Shown here: piece after piece, positions 1-8,164 of the stretch
Layout: each line of letters begins with the position of its first letter
Numbering within the stretch: position 1 is the first letter of the stretch
Source of the DNA: Roseovarius azorensis
Lineage (GTDB): Bacteria; Pseudomonadota; Alphaproteobacteria; Rhodobacterales; Rhodobacteraceae
Assembly (NCBI RefSeq): GCF_900109455.1
Contig: NZ_FOAG01000006.1
Location: 1-64,000, forward strand
Direction of reading: 5' to 3'
DNA length: 64,000 nucleotides
Translations under genes and position numbers: made by a program
The notes under the pieces: model-generated
The model's database searches: none
The model's input: only the letters and a program-made list of their open reading frames with translations
What the model was told of the DNA's origin: nothing

Positions 1-65
1 TGGACATTACGAGAAATAGCGACAACCTTGCCTCGGGGCGCAAAACAGGAACGGGCACGGGCAGT

Positions 66-1088
66 TTGGACAGGCTGAACGATCTGGCGATGGCGTATCG
101 CCTGCGGTGGAAACGCCGCCGTCTGCTCTGGCGCAGCCTGCGCAAGCGGCGGCAACTGACGCCGGTCATCGACCGCACGGCGCAGATCGCGCCGGATGAC
201 ATCCTGGGTCTCAGCACGGTGCGCAACGAGGCGCTGCGCCTGCCCTATTTTCTGAACCATCACCGGCGGTTGGGTGTGAGGCATTTCCTGATCGTCGACA
301 ATGCCAGCGATGACGGCACGCGCGAATTTCTGACCGCGCAACCGGATGTCTCGCTCTGGGTCACGGACCACAGTTACAAGCGGTCGCGCTTTGGCGTCGA
401 CTGGCTGACGTGGTTGCAGATGCGGCATGCGCACGGGCATTGGTGCCTGACGCTGGATGCCGACGAATGCCTGATCTATCCCCATTGGGAGACCCGCCCG
501 CTGCCCGCGCTCTGCGCCTGGCTGGAATGTCGGGGGCGAGAGTCCTTTGGCGCGCTGATGCTGGACATGTATCCCAAGGGGCGGCTGGGCGAGCATTCCT
601 ATCACGCGGGCGATGATCCATTCGGGACACTGTCCTGGTTTGATGCGGGCAACTACATGATCCGGCGCAAGAGCGACCTGGGGAACCTCTGGATCCAAGG
701 CGGCGCGCGCGCGCGGGCGTTCTTTGCTCAGGACCCACGCCGCGCGCCGACGATGGGCAAGGTGCCGCTGGTGAAATGGAACCGCCGCTATGCCTATGTC
801 AGCTCGACACATGCGCTGCTGCCCCGGCGGCTGAATCATGTCTATGACGATCGGGGGGGCGAGATCACGTCGGGCGTTCTGCTGCACAGCAAGTTCCTGA
901 ACACGGTGGTCGAACGTGCGGGTGTGGAGAAACAGCGGCAGGAGCATTTCGCCAACAGCCCGCTTTATGACGCCTATTACGACGCGCTGACCGGAGACCC
1001 CGATCTGTGGAGTGCGCATTCCACGCGCCTGACCGGCTGGCGACAGCTTGAGGCGATGGGTCTCATGTCGCGCGGCGGCTGGGTCTAA
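66..1088 (+). CDS. Glycosyltransferase family 2-like protein (5' end uncertain)
   Basis: Probably transfers a sugar to a cell-surface glycan or polysaccharide; donor and acceptor are unknown. Residues ~45-140 look like a GT-A fold: a TVRNEA segment, then VDNASDDGT (nucleotide-sugar binding) and LDADE (a DxD-type metal motif). A basic stretch (RLRWKRRR) near the N terminus suggests membrane or nucleotide contact. The start given is TTG with AGGA 15 nt upstream; ATG at 90 is an alternative. The frame stays open to the left window edge, so the true start may lie outside. It overlaps the convergent HD gene by 4 nt. Family assignment is confident; the role is not. Confidence 0.75.
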   Translation: MDRLNDLAMAYRLRWKRRRLLWRSLRKRRQLTPVIDRTAQIAPDDILGLSTVRNEALRLPYFLNHHRRLGVRHFLIVDNASDDGTREFLTAQPDVSLWVTDHSYKRSRFGVDWLTWLQMRHAHGHWCLTLDADECLIYPHWETRPLPALCAWLECRGRESFGALMLDMYPKGRLGEHSYHAGDDPFGTLSWFDAGNYMIRRKSDLGNLWIQGGARARAFFAQDPRRAPTMGKVPLVKWNRRYAYVSSTHALLPRRLNHVYDDRGGEITSGVLLHSKFLNTVVERAGVEKQRQEHFANSPLYDAYYDALTGDPDLWSAHSTRLTGWRQLEAMGLMSRGGWV

Positions 1089-1678
1089 CCGATGGCGCGC
1101 ATCAGCGCATGATGCCGCGCCAGATAGGCGGCGCGGGTTTCGGTCGGCGGGCGCAGTTCGATCGTCAGATCGCCGATCACCTTCGGGTCCGGCTTGCCAA
1201 AGAACCGGTCCGCCTCGGCCACGGTAAAGCCCGCGATTTCGGTCGCTTCCATCCAGGCGCTGATCTTGTCAGCCTTCTTGATCAGTTTCCTGGTCTCAGC
1301 CGGGATCGTCGCGGGCAGGCCGAAACGGATGTGAATTGCCGCCGAAAGCCGTTTGTCGAGATCGTCATAGCCCGGTCCGACCGCGTTCTTGACCGGGGAA
1401 ATCATGTCGCCGATCACGTATTCGGGCGCGTCATGCAACAGCGCCGCCAGCGACCATCGCGCGGATGCACGAGGGGCAAGCCGGATAAAGAGCCGTTCGA
1501 CCAGCAGCGAATGCTCGGCCACCGAATAGGCGAAATCGCCCACTGTTTGCCCGTTCCAGCGGGCGACAAAGCTGAGTCCGTGGGCGATATCCTCGATCTC
1601 GATATCGACGGGCGTGGGATCGAGCAGGTCGAGCCTGCGGCCCGAGAGCATCTTTTGCCAGGCGCGGGGTTTGGGCAT
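1085..1678 (-). CDS. HD-domain hydrolase, YfbR-like
   Basis: A metal-dependent phosphohydrolase of the HD superfamily, 197 aa, most like YfbR-type 5'-deoxynucleotidases. The HD signature is visible: VAEHSLLV (first His), LLHDAPEYV (His-Asp pair) and a later ADKISAWMEATE (distal Asp). The start is the ATG before PKPRAWQKML. The reading frame is open further upstream, but that part is antisense to the FkbM gene and was left out. Cytosolic; the substrate is inferred from the family only. It sits downstream of and codirectional with the FkbM gene (29-nt gap), possibly cotranscribed. Confidence 0.8.
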   Translation of the reverse strand: MPKPRAWQKMLSGRRLDLLDPTPVDIEIEDIAHGLSFVARWNGQTVGDFAYSVAEHSLLVERLFIRLAPRASARWSLAALLHDAPEYVIGDMISPVKNAVGPGYDDLDKRLSAAIHIRFGLPATIPAETRKLIKKADKISAWMEATEIAGFTVAEADRFFGKPDPKVIGDLTIELRPPTETRAAYLARHHALMRAIG

Positions 1679-1707
1679 GGGGCCTCCGGGTCTGTGGATG
1701 CTTCTGA

Positions 1708-2628
1708 CTAGCCGGAGTTGACGGGATTTGCAAAGCGCTCCGCAATTGCCGCCAAGAGCGGTGAATCCGCGCGTGCGGCCAGGAAATTGTAGCCTTTGTA
1801 AGGATCGGTCTTGAGCGCGCGGATTGTGGCGGTGTCGGGCATCGGGGCAAGCCCGGCTTCGATGGAATAGATCCGCATGCCGGGCAGACCCAGCAGATGC
1901 GCGCTGACCGTGCAGGCGGGGTCGTTGCCGTGATCCTCGTAAATCAGCACCGCGCCCTGCGCCAGTGCGCGGGCGGCGCCCGATATGGCCGCCACCTCCG
2001 CGCCCTCGACATCGAGCTTGATGAGGGCGGCAATCCCCTCTTGCACCAGGTCGTCGATGGCCAGCGTTGGCACGCTCTCTGTCCGGTCCCTTGCGCCCGG
2101 CGGCGCATCGCCCATCAGCCGCGCCGAGGCGTGGCTGAGATGGGTGTTGACGAAGGTGAGTATCTCGCCGGATCTCGCATGAATGGCAGCGTGGTGGAGC
2201 GACACGTTGTGCAGTCTCGAGGCGTTTCCATACAGTTCGGCAAAGGTCGTCTCTGACGCCTCGACCGCGATCACCTGATCGAACAGCGGCGCGGCGCGGG
2301 TGGTCCAGTAGCCCTTGTTGGCCCCCAGGTCGCAAAAGAGCGGTGTGGCCTCGCGCGCAGCTGTCAGCACCCGGGCCACTTCGGGCTCGTAGGGCGCATG
2401 ATAGAGGGCAAAGCGCGTCCAGTAGCCGTCGTTGAGGGCAATCCGATAGGGGGCGGCGCCGTCGGCATGAAGGAAAACGGCATTCTCGGGGTGGAACACC
2501 CTGCCCAGCCCGCGTGCGAAGCGGCCATAAAGACCGCGCGTCACGGCAAGCCGGAAGAGCCCCATCAGCAGCGCATGTTGCAAGCGGGCGGAAGGGCCGG
2601 AAAAGGTGAGGCGGCGAGGCGCTGTCAT
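1708..2628 (-). CDS. FkbM family methyltransferase
   Basis: An S-adenosylmethionine-dependent methyltransferase, 306 aa, of the FkbM family, which often O-methylates sugars of surface glycans. The SAM-binding motif I is FCDLGANKGYWT, followed by acidic VIAVEAS. KLDVEGAE is the family's typical later motif. The start is the ATG of TAPRRL. An upstream in-frame ATG at 2727 would add 33 arginine-rich residues that do not look like this family. Neither start has a strong Shine-Dalgarno. Together with the nearby glycosyltransferase it suggests a small cell-surface carbohydrate group, which is inference. Confidence 0.82.
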   Translation of the reverse strand: MTAPRRLTFSGPSARLQHALLMGLFRLAVTRGLYGRFARGLGRVFHPENAVFLHADGAAPYRIALNDGYWTRFALYHAPYEPEVARVLTAAREATPLFCDLGANKGYWTTRAAPLFDQVIAVEASETTFAELYGNASRLHNVSLHHAAIHARSGEILTFVNTHLSHASARLMGDAPPGARDRTESVPTLAIDDLVQEGIAALIKLDVEGAEVAAISGAARALAQGAVLIYEDHGNDPACTVSAHLLGLPGMRIYSIEAGLAPMPDTATIRALKTDPYKGYNFLAARADSPLLAAIAERFANPVNSG

Positions 2629-2785
2629 GGCGGCAGAGGTAGTGACAGCAGGGTCCGGACGCAAACCCAAAACACCGCGACCACACGCGCTTGTGTGTCG
2701 ATTTTTAGTGCGCGGATGACTTGGCATCCCCAGATTCAGTATGTGGAAACCGGCGCATCAGCGCCCTGCATCAAGGAGAATACCC

Positions 2786-3094
2786 ATGTTCAAACGTCTC
2801 TTCTGCACTGCTCTGGTATTCGGCGCGGCGGCGCTTGCCCCGCCAGCCCATGCCCAGGGTATCACCTGCCTGCCGCGCGAGTCGCTGGTCGAGCGGCTGG
2901 AGAACCGCTACAAGGAGCATCTGATCGGCGGCGGCCTGCAGAACCCGCAACAATTGCTGGAGGTCTGGGCCTCTGGCGAGACGGGCAGTTTCACTGTCTT
3001 TGTCACCCGGCCCGATGGTGTCAGCTGTATCGTGGCCACCGGGCAGCACTGGAATGACGGTCCGCGCGCCACCCCCGAAGGCGTCGCCGGCTAA
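2786..3094 (+). CDS. Small secreted protein of unknown function
   Basis: A 102-aa protein that I cannot assign. A clear Sec signal peptide (MFKRLF, a hydrophobic stretch, then AHA|QG) predicts export to the periplasm with a mature part of about 80 residues. There are two cysteines in the mature protein (ITCLPRES near its start and GVSCIVA near its end), placed as for a disulfide. The start has AAGGAG 7 nt upstream, which decides against the in-frame ATG 45 nt earlier. It lies 71 nt before ahcY on the same strand, so it may share transcription with it. Confidence 0.7.
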   Translation: MFKRLFCTALVFGAAALAPPAHAQGITCLPRESLVERLENRYKEHLIGGGLQNPQQLLEVWASGETGSFTVFVTRPDGVSCIVATGQHWNDGPRATPEGVAG

Positions 3095-3130
3095 TCGCGC
3101 ATTGCCGATCCGGGGGGTGAATGCTATCTG

Positions 3131-3156
3131 CCTTGCGAAATCGTATCAGCAAGGAG
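3131..3156 (+). promoter_or_regulatory. Hairpin that would mask the ahcY ribosome binding site
   Basis: CCTTGC (3131-3136) is perfectly complementary to GCAAGG (3149-3154), with a 12-nt loop. The right arm contains most of the ahcY Shine-Dalgarno AAGGAG (3151-3156), 9 nt before the ATG. Folding would therefore hide the ribosome binding site. I do not recognise a known SAM or SAH riboswitch consensus. Confidence 0.4.
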
Positions 3157-3165
3157 CCACCCCAG

Positions 3166-4560
3166 ATGGCAAAGGATTACATCGTCAAGGACATCGGCCT
3201 GGCGGCGTTCGGGCGCAAGGAACTGGATATTGCGGAAACCGAAATGCCCGGGCTGATGGCCTTGCGCAAGGAATATGGCGCGACCAGGCCGCTGAAGGGC
3301 GCGCGCATCGCGGGCAGTCTGCACATGACCATTCAGACCGCTGTGCTGATCGAGACGCTGGTGGAACTGGGGGCCGATGTGCGTTGGGCGTCCTGCAACA
3401 TTTTCTCTACTCAGGACCACGCGGCAGCGGCGATTGCCGAGGGTGGAACGCCGGTATTCGCGATCAAGGGCGAGTCGCTGGAGGAATACTGGGACTATGC
3501 CGACCGGATTTTCCAGTTTCCCGAGGGCGGCGCCAACATGATCCTCGACGATGGCGGCGATGCCACGCTCTATATCCTGATGGGCGCGCGGGTCGAGGAG
3601 GGCGAGACCGATCTGATCGCAACCCCCACCTCCGAGGAAGAGGTTGCCCTTTTCGCGCAGATCAGGAAGCGTATGCAGCAAAGCCCCGGCTGGTTCGTGA
3701 AACAGCGCCACATGATCAAGGGCGTGTCCGAGGAGACCACCACCGGCGTGCATCGTCTCTACAAGATGATGGAAAAGGGGCATCTGCCGTTTCCGGCGAT
3801 CAACGTCAATGACTCTGTCACCAAGTCGAAATTCGACAACAAGTATGGCTGCAAGGAAAGTCTGGTGGACGGCATCCGCCGCGCCACCGATACGATGATG
3901 GCGGGCAAGGTCGCCGTGGTCTGCGGCTATGGCGACGTGGGCAAGGGCAGCGCCGCGTCGTTGCGCGGCGCGGGTGCGCGCGTCAAGGTGACCGAGGTCG
4001 ATCCCATTTGCGCACTTCAGGCGGCGATGGACGGGTTCGAGGTGGTCGTGCTGGAGGATGTGATCAACACCGCCGATATCTTCATCACCACTACCGGCAA
4101 CAAGGACGTGATCCGCATCGAGCACATGCGCGAGATGAAGGACATGGCGATCGTCGGCAATATCGGCCATTTCGACAACGAAATTCAGGTGGCCAGCCTC
4201 AAGAACCACAAATGGACCAATATCAAGGACCAGGTGGACATGATCGAGATGCCCTCGGGCAACCGGATCATCCTGCTGTCGGAGGGGCGTCTGCTGAATC
4301 TTGGCAATGCCACGGGCCACCCATCGTTCGTGATGTCTGCGTCTTTCACCAATCAGGTTCTGGCGCAGATCGAACTCTGGACCAAGGGCGATGCCTACAG
4401 GAACGAGGTCTATGTCCTGCCCAAGCATCTGGATGAAAAGGTGGCGCGCCTGCATCTGGACCGGATCGGCGTCAAGCTGACCCAACTGCGCCCTGATCAG
4501 GCCGACTATATCGGAGTAAGCCCCGACGGCCCGTTCAAGCCTGAGCAATATCGCTACTGA
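3166..4560 (+). CDS. ahcY: Adenosylhomocysteinase (S-adenosyl-L-homocysteine hydrolase)
   Basis: Reversibly hydrolyses S-adenosylhomocysteine to adenosine and homocysteine (EC 3.13.2.1), removing the product inhibitor of methyltransferases. At 464 aa it has the usual bacterial length. Visible features are the N-terminal substrate domain ([15 protein letters not shown]), the NAD-binding loop [22 protein letters not shown], and the conserved C terminus KPEQYRY that reaches the neighbouring subunit. The start is the ATG of AKDYIVKD with AAGGAG 9 nt upstream; the ATG 45 nt earlier lies inside the leader. A rho-independent terminator follows. An adenosine-kinase-like gene elsewhere in the window (19117) could handle the adenosine produced. 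Confidence 0.97.
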   Translation: MAKDYIVKDIGLAAFGRKELDIAETEMPGLMALRKEYGATRPLKGARIAGSLHMTIQTAVLIETLVELGADVRWASCNIFSTQDHAAAAIAEGGTPVFAIKGESLEEYWDYADRIFQFPEGGANMILDDGGDATLYILMGARVEEGETDLIATPTSEEEVALFAQIRKRMQQSPGWFVKQRHMIKGVSEETTTGVHRLYKMMEKGHLPFPAINVNDSVTKSKFDNKYGCKESLVDGIRRATDTMMAGKVAVVCGYGDVGKGSAASLRGAGARVKVTEVDPICALQAAMDGFEVVVLEDVINTADIFITTTGNKDVIRIEHMREMKDMAIVGNIGHFDNEIQVASLKNHKWTNIKDQVDMIEMPSGNRIILLSEGRLLNLGNATGHPSFVMSASFTNQVLAQIELWTKGDAYRNEVYVLPKHLDEKVARLHLDRIGVKLTQLRPDQADYIGVSPDGPFKPEQYRY

Positions 4561-4585
4561 GCGCATCATTGCTATGCCCGATCCG

Positions 4586-4616
4586 CACCCGCTGGCCATG
4601 GCTGGCGGGTGTTTTT
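4586..4616 (+). terminator. Rho-independent terminator of ahcY
   Basis: CACCCGC (4586-4592) pairs with GCGGGTG (4605-4611). The loop itself holds the palindrome GCCATGGC, and a run of T follows directly (4612-4616). It begins 26 nt after the ahcY stop codon. Confidence 0.85.
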
Positions 4617-4690
4617 GTTCGGGAGGCTGACGAGGCGAAGGCCGTGGCAATTTTCCCTTTGAGCGTGAATGATCTGTCGTTATCGTTCCC

Positions 4691-4739
4691 TTGGCACCTG
4701 TTTCGGGGCTTGATTAATAGATAATCCGGCTGTCAGCCG
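4691..4739 (+). promoter_or_regulatory. Candidate promoter and palindrome before the DUF2853 gene
   Basis: TTGGCA (4691-4696) and TTAATA (4714-4719) are separated by 17 nt, a sigma70-like arrangement. Just downstream CGGCTG-T-CAGCCG (4727-4739) is a perfect inverted repeat that could be an operator or a 5' leader hairpin. The gene starts at 4759. Based on pattern only. Confidence 0.4.
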
Positions 4740-4758
4740 TGCATTAGGGAGAAAATTT

Positions 4759-5100
4759 ATGGGAAAACGTGACGATCTTATTGCTCAATATGCGGATGAC
4801 CTGCGCAGGAAATGTGGGATGGAGCCGGATATGGATCTGCTGACCAAGGTCACAATTGGTTGTGGTCCCGCGATTTACGATGCCGATGCCTCGACTGTCG
4901 CGGGCACTCAGCCGTCCGAACTGGAAACCGTAAAGAACAATTTTCTGATCAGGAAACTTGGTCTTGCCGACAGCCCCGCCCTGATGGATGCGATCAATCT
5001 GGTGATCGAAACCTACGGCAAATCCGAACGTAACAAGTATCGCGCGGTGGTCTACTACATGCTGACCAAGCATTTCGGCAAGGAATCCGTTTTCCGCTGA
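4759..5100 (+). CDS. DUF2853 family protein
   Basis: A 113-aa cytosolic protein matching the DUF2853 family, whose function is unknown. Recognisable conserved segments are LLTKVTIGCGPAIY near the middle, a NNFLIRKLGL stretch and the C-terminal KSERNKYRAVVYYML followed by TKHFGKES. The length is normal for the family. The start follows AGGGAG, with an AT-rich leader and its own candidate promoter. It is transcribed alone: ahcY upstream ends in a terminator, and a terminator-like hairpin follows this gene. No catalytic motif is evident. Confidence 0.85.
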   Translation: MGKRDDLIAQYADDLRRKCGMEPDMDLLTKVTIGCGPAIYDADASTVAGTQPSELETVKNNFLIRKLGLADSPALMDAINLVIETYGKSERNKYRAVVYYMLTKHFGKESVFR

Positions 5101-5131
5101 TCCCCGGATCCAGCCGCACCGCCGATGCGGC

Positions 5132-5163
5132 GGGCGTCAGGGCGCTGACACCCCCGGCTTTTT
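5132..5163 (+). terminator. Terminator-like hairpin after the DUF2853 gene
   Basis: GTCAG (5136-5140) pairs with CTGAC (5145-5149) across GGCG, extended past one mismatch by GGG/CCC. Five T residues (5159-5163) follow a short C-rich spacer, so the T run is slightly displaced from the stem. Confidence 0.45.
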
Positions 5164-5212
5164 CTGGCGGTGGTGGGCGTTGGCAGGCTTGCGGGTTGAG
5201 TCCTGTCGCGCC

Positions 5213-5253
5213 TCCTGCACCCGACCCTCGTCACCTTCGTGCCATGACATGTC
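5213..5253 (+). repeat. 41-bp direct repeat, copy 1
   Basis: Begins TCCTGCACCCGACCC and ends ATGACATGTC. It matches the copy at 5381-5421 at 38 of 41 positions; the flanks are unrelated. Its right end runs into the palindrome at 5244-5269. Confidence 0.85.
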
Positions 5254-5269
5254 ATATATGACATGTCAT
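5244..5269. repeat. 26-bp perfect palindrome made of two 12-bp palindromes
   Basis: ATGACATGTCAT occurs at 5244-5255 and again at 5258-5269, separated by AT. Each 12-mer is self-complementary, and so is the whole 26 bp. It could be a paired dimer binding site or a cruciform. Neither flanking gene starts here, so a role as promoter operator is not obvious. Confidence 0.85.
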
Positions 5270-5380
5270 CCGGGGCGGGTAATGACCCCTGCGGTTATCC
5301 CCGGCAGAGGGCGCTGTGTTGGAAAATCCGCCGTCTGAGTCCCGTCCGCACGCCTCTCGGACTATGGAACGTCCGGTACA

Positions 5381-5421
5381 TCCTGCACCCGACCCTTGTC
5401 ACCTTCCTGCCATGAAATGTC
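5381..5421 (+). repeat. 41-bp direct repeat, copy 2
   Basis: Second copy of the 5213-5253 repeat, with three substitutions. Two of these fall in the palindromic part of copy 1 or just beside it, so copy 2 lacks the palindrome. The core TCCTGCACCCG also recurs at 20362-20372 in another intergenic region. Confidence 0.85.
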
Positions 5422-5574
5422 GCGCTACTCCGGTCATCTCCGGCGGGGGCAGCGCCCGGAGGTTCCCGTCCGTCCTCTGTCGGTTTGCCAACCGTTCAGC
5501 CGATCCTGGCCGGCGTTACCCCGGCGCGGACTGTCAGCCCGATGCCGGCCGATCCGGCGGGCGTTTCCATCCCC

Positions 5575-6051
5575 TCAGGACGCGCTGCGCAGGTCGCCCA
5601 CATCCAGAACCGGCGAGGCGTCGATGGTTTCGGCGTCGAGCATCGTCGCCACACGTTCGAGCGAGGCGACGAGCTGTGCCTGTTCCCAATCCTCGAGGGC
5701 CTCGAACTTGCGCACGTAGCGCTGTTGCAGCGCATCGGGCGCGCGGCGGATCGTGTTACGGCCAGCCTCGGTGATGACGATGTTGGTCTGGCGGCGATCC
5801 GTCTCGGATTTCTCGCGCAGGACCACGCCGTGTTTCACCAGCTTGTCCACAAGCGCGGTTACCGTCGCCTGCGATACCCGCATCTGGCTGGCGATCTCGG
5901 TCGCCGTGCAACTGCCCCGGTCCGCGACGATCTGCAGAACCCGGAATTGCACGGCCGTCAGCCCGGCGGCATTGGCCAGTTTGCGCCCGTATATCTCGGT
6001 CGCGCGCAGAATGCGGCGCAGGGCGATCAGGCTTTGGTCTGTGCGGTCCAT
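5575..6051 (-). CDS. ectR: MarR-family transcriptional regulator of ectoine synthesis (EctR)
   Basis: A dimeric winged-helix repressor, 158 aa, transcribed divergently from ectA. The winged helix spans ~35-105: LTAVQFRVLQIV, the recognition region MRVSQATVTALVDKL and the wing with ETDRRQTNIVIT. The name rests on family plus position; EctR regulators are known at ectABC-ask operons. The ATG chosen has AAAGGGG at normal spacing. An ATG 60 nt upstream would add 20 residues, but its GGAGG sits only about 2 nt away. Two palindromes in the divergent promoter are likely targets, which would make it autoregulatory (inference). Confidence 0.85.
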   Translation of the reverse strand: MDRTDQSLIALRRILRATEIYGRKLANAAGLTAVQFRVLQIVADRGSCTATEIASQMRVSQATVTALVDKLVKHGVVLREKSETDRRQTNIVITEAGRNTIRRAPDALQQRYVRKFEALEDWEQAQLVASLERVATMLDAETIDASPVLDVGDLRSAS

Positions 6052-6128
6052 GCGGGCCCCTTTCGTGATGGCCGTTATGGTCGCAAAGCTGTCGCTCAAT
6101 TGCAATTTCATTCCTCCGGTGCAAATTA

Positions 6129-6148
6129 ATTTAGTTAGCTAATTAAAT
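6129..6148. promoter_or_regulatory. Candidate EctR operator 1
   Basis: ATTTAGTTAGCTAATTAAAT is a 20-bp inverted repeat with one mismatched pair. It lies 78 nt upstream of the ectR start in the AT-rich ectR-ectA promoter region, which is the usual size and place for a MarR-family operator. Confidence 0.5.
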
Positions 6149-6187
6149 ATATAGAGCATTTTTGCTCAAAAAGTAAGAATTTTGCGA

Positions 6188-6203
6188 TAATTTGCGCAAA
6201 TTA
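6188..6203. promoter_or_regulatory. Candidate operator 2 (perfect palindrome)
   Basis: TAATTTGCGCAAATTA is a perfect 16-bp palindrome, 20 nt before the candidate ectA -35. Its half-site GCAAATTA is repeated at 6121-6128, beside operator 1. A small hairpin (GAGCA/TGCTC, 6154-6167) lies between the two sites. Confidence 0.5.
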
Positions 6204-6223
6204 CACCAAGTGAATCATCAAGG

Positions 6224-6252
6224 TTGATTTCCAAGGTGGCTTATTATATTTA
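6224..6252 (+). promoter_or_regulatory. Candidate ectA promoter
   Basis: TTGATT (6224-6229) and TATTTA (6247-6252) are separated by 17 nt, 35 nt before the ectA start codon, in strongly AT-rich DNA. Overlapping TATTAT and TATATT give alternative -10 elements. Confidence 0.4.
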
Positions 6253-6286
6253 GTAAAACGAAGCAAATAGAGAGGTCATACCACCG

Positions 6287-6817
6287 ATGCGACATGCAAT
6301 GGAGATGTTTCGGAAAGCTCTGCCAACCCTGCGCAAACCGTCTTCCGAGGATGGCGCGGCGATCTGGGAGCTGATCCGGGCCTGCAAGCCGCTCGACGAG
6401 AATTCGATGTATTGCAACCTGATCCAATGCGATCATTTTCGCGATACCTGCATCGTGGCCGAGCTGAATGGCGAGATTGTCGGCTGGGTGTCAGGCTATA
6501 TCCTTCCCGACGATCCCGAGACGCTGTTCGTCTGGCAGGTGGCCGTGTCGGAGAAGGCGCGGGGCACCGGCCTTGGCACGCTGATGCTGCGTGGCCTTCT
6601 GTCGCGCGAAAACTGCAGGGATGTGGCGCGGCTGCAGACCACGATCACCCGTGATAATGCCGCGAGCTGGGCACTCTTTCGCAAGTTCAGCGATCTCAAC
6701 GACGGCGAACTGTCGAGCACGCCCTATTTCTCGAAATCGCTGCATTTCAACGATCTGCACGATACCGAATACATGGTCACCATCGCCATGAAGGAGCGGA
6801 TGAAAAAGGCGGCCTGA
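6287..6817 (+). CDS. ectA: L-2,4-diaminobutyrate N4-acetyltransferase
   Basis: Second enzyme of ectoine synthesis: acetyl-CoA plus L-2,4-diaminobutyrate gives N4-acetyl-diaminobutyrate (EC 2.3.1.178). It is a 176-aa GNAT-fold protein. The acetyl-CoA loop is ARGTGLGTLML, preceded by the strand LFVWQVAV; the substrate-side NSMYCNLIQCDHF segment is typical of EctA. AGAGG lies 11 nt before the first ATG, and ATG codons at residues 5 and 7 are possible alternatives. First gene of ectA-ectB-ectC-ask, with a 50-nt gap to ectB. Expected to be induced by high salinity. Confidence 0.96.
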   Translation: MRHAMEMFRKALPTLRKPSSEDGAAIWELIRACKPLDENSMYCNLIQCDHFRDTCIVAELNGEIVGWVSGYILPDDPETLFVWQVAVSEKARGTGLGTLMLRGLLSRENCRDVARLQTTITRDNAASWALFRKFSDLNDGELSSTPYFSKSLHFNDLHDTEYMVTIAMKERMKKAA

Positions 6818-6867
6818 TCACAGGCCACCTGCCCGCCCTATTCCCCAATCACACAAAGGAACACATC

Positions 6868-8160
6868 ATGCCGACTGAACAGTCAGCCGATCTTGCTATT
6901 TTCGAGCGCCGCGAATCCGAGGCGCGCAGCTATTGCCGCAGCTTTCCCAAATCCTTCGTCAAGGCGAAAGGCGCGGAACTGACCACCGCCGACGGGCGCA
7001 CCTATATCGACTTTCTGGCGGGGTGTTCCTCGCTTAACTACGGGCACAATGACCCGGACATGCAGGCTGCGCTGATTGAGCATATCACCGCCGACGGAAT
7101 CACCCATGGCCTGGACATGCACAGCGATGCCAAGGCCGGTTTCCTGACCGCGTTCGAGGAAATCATCCTGAAACCGCGCGGCATGGACTACAAGGTGATG
7201 ATGACCGGCCCCACCGGCACCAACGCGGTCGAGGCCGCGATGAAGCTGGCGCGCAAGGTCACGGGGCGGCGCAACATCATTGCCTTTACCAACGGGTTTC
7301 ACGGCATGACCATGGGTGCGCTGGCCGCGACCGGCAACGCGGGCAAGCGCACGGGGGCGGGGCCGGTGTCGCTCAACGACGTGTCGCGCATGCCCTATGA
7401 AGGTGCGTTCGGCGAGGGTGTGGACAGCCTGCACATCATCGCGGAAATGCTGTCGAACCCGTCGAGCGGGATCGACGCGCCCGCTGCGTTCATCATCGAG
7501 CCGGTGCAGGGCGAGGGCGGGCTGAACGCCGCCTCGACCGCCTTCATGCAGGGGATCGCACGGCTGGCCAAAGAGCATGGCGCGCTGCTGATCGTCGATG
7601 ACATTCAGGCGGGGTGCGGGCGCACCGGCACCTTCTTCAGCTTCGAGGAGATGGGGATAGAGCCGGATCTGATTCCGATGGCGAAATCGTTTTCCGGGAT
7701 GGGCCTGCCCTTTGCCGCGCTGCTGATCAGGCCCGAGCATGACATCTGGGGCCCGGCAGAGCATAACGGCACGTTTCGCGGCAATACCCATGCCTTTGTC
7801 ACCGCGCGGGTGGCGCTGGAGAAGTTCTGGAAGGACGACGTGTTCCAGAAATCCATCGCCGCAAAATCCGCGATGCTGCGCGAGGGGTTGCAACTGATTG
7901 CCAACGAGATCCCCGGCGCGCGGCTCAAGGGGCGGGGCATGATGCAGGGGGTTGATGTCGGTTCCGGCACCCTGGCCGGCGAGATTTGCGCACGCGCCTT
8001 TGAAAAAGGGCTTATCATCGAAACCTCGGGTGCATCCGACGAGGTGGTCAAGGTTCTGGCGCCGCTGACGACGCCCGAGGCAACCTTTCGCAAGGGGCTG
8101 AACATCCTGCTGGATGCCGCCCGCGATGTAACGGCAACAACCAGATTTGCAGCGGAGTAA
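6868..8160 (+). CDS. ectB: Diaminobutyrate-2-oxoglutarate transaminase
   Basis: First committed step of ectoine synthesis: a PLP-dependent class III aminotransferase converting L-aspartate 4-semialdehyde with glutamate to L-2,4-diaminobutyrate (EC 2.6.1.76). 430 aa, a normal length. Visible motifs are [13 protein letters not shown] at the N terminus, the PLP phosphate loop [29 protein letters not shown] (the Asp contacting the pyridine N) and the Schiff-base lysine in MAKSFSGMG (about Lys-273). AAAGGA precedes the ATG. It ends 4 nt before ectC, so the two are likely translationally coupled. Confidence 0.97.
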   Translation: MPTEQSADLAIFERRESEARSYCRSFPKSFVKAKGAELTTADGRTYIDFLAGCSSLNYGHNDPDMQAALIEHITADGITHGLDMHSDAKAGFLTAFEEIILKPRGMDYKVMMTGPTGTNAVEAAMKLARKVTGRRNIIAFTNGFHGMTMGALAATGNAGKRTGAGPVSLNDVSRMPYEGAFGEGVDSLHIIAEMLSNPSSGIDAPAAFIIEPVQGEGGLNAASTAFMQGIARLAKEHGALLIVDDIQAGCGRTGTFFSFEEMGIEPDLIPMAKSFSGMGLPFAALLIRPEHDIWGPAEHNGTFRGNTHAFVTARVALEKFWKDDVFQKSIAAKSAMLREGLQLIANEIPGARLKGRGMMQGVDVGSGTLAGEICARAFEKGLIIETSGASDEVVKVLAPLTTPEATFRKGLNILLDAARDVTATTRFAAE

Positions 8161-8164
8161 CGCC

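Larger units (their letters stand above)
5101..5574. other. Gene-free convergent region between DUF2853 and ectR
   Basis: 474 bp with no credible gene on either strand. It lies where the DUF2853 gene (+) and ectR (-) converge. It holds a terminator-like hairpin, two copies of a 41-bp direct repeat and a perfect 26-bp palindrome at the end of the first copy. Short open frames here have atypical arginine/proline-rich products. Confidence 0.7.

Noticed and set aside
1679-2686. N-terminal extension of the HD hydrolase
   Set aside because: The extra ~335 codons are the shifted frame of the FkbM gene and lack any domain; the natural start is at 1678.
3095-3165. SAM/SAH-class riboswitch before ahcY
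   Set aside because: Only a single 6-bp hairpin is visible, no pseudoknot or conserved core that I recognise; kept only as a finding to test.
3124-4650. 508-codon open frame antisense to ahcY
   Set aside because: It mirrors ahcY, has His/Arg/Leu-rich composition without a recognisable fold, and no ribosome binding site. High-GC genes commonly leave the opposite strand open.
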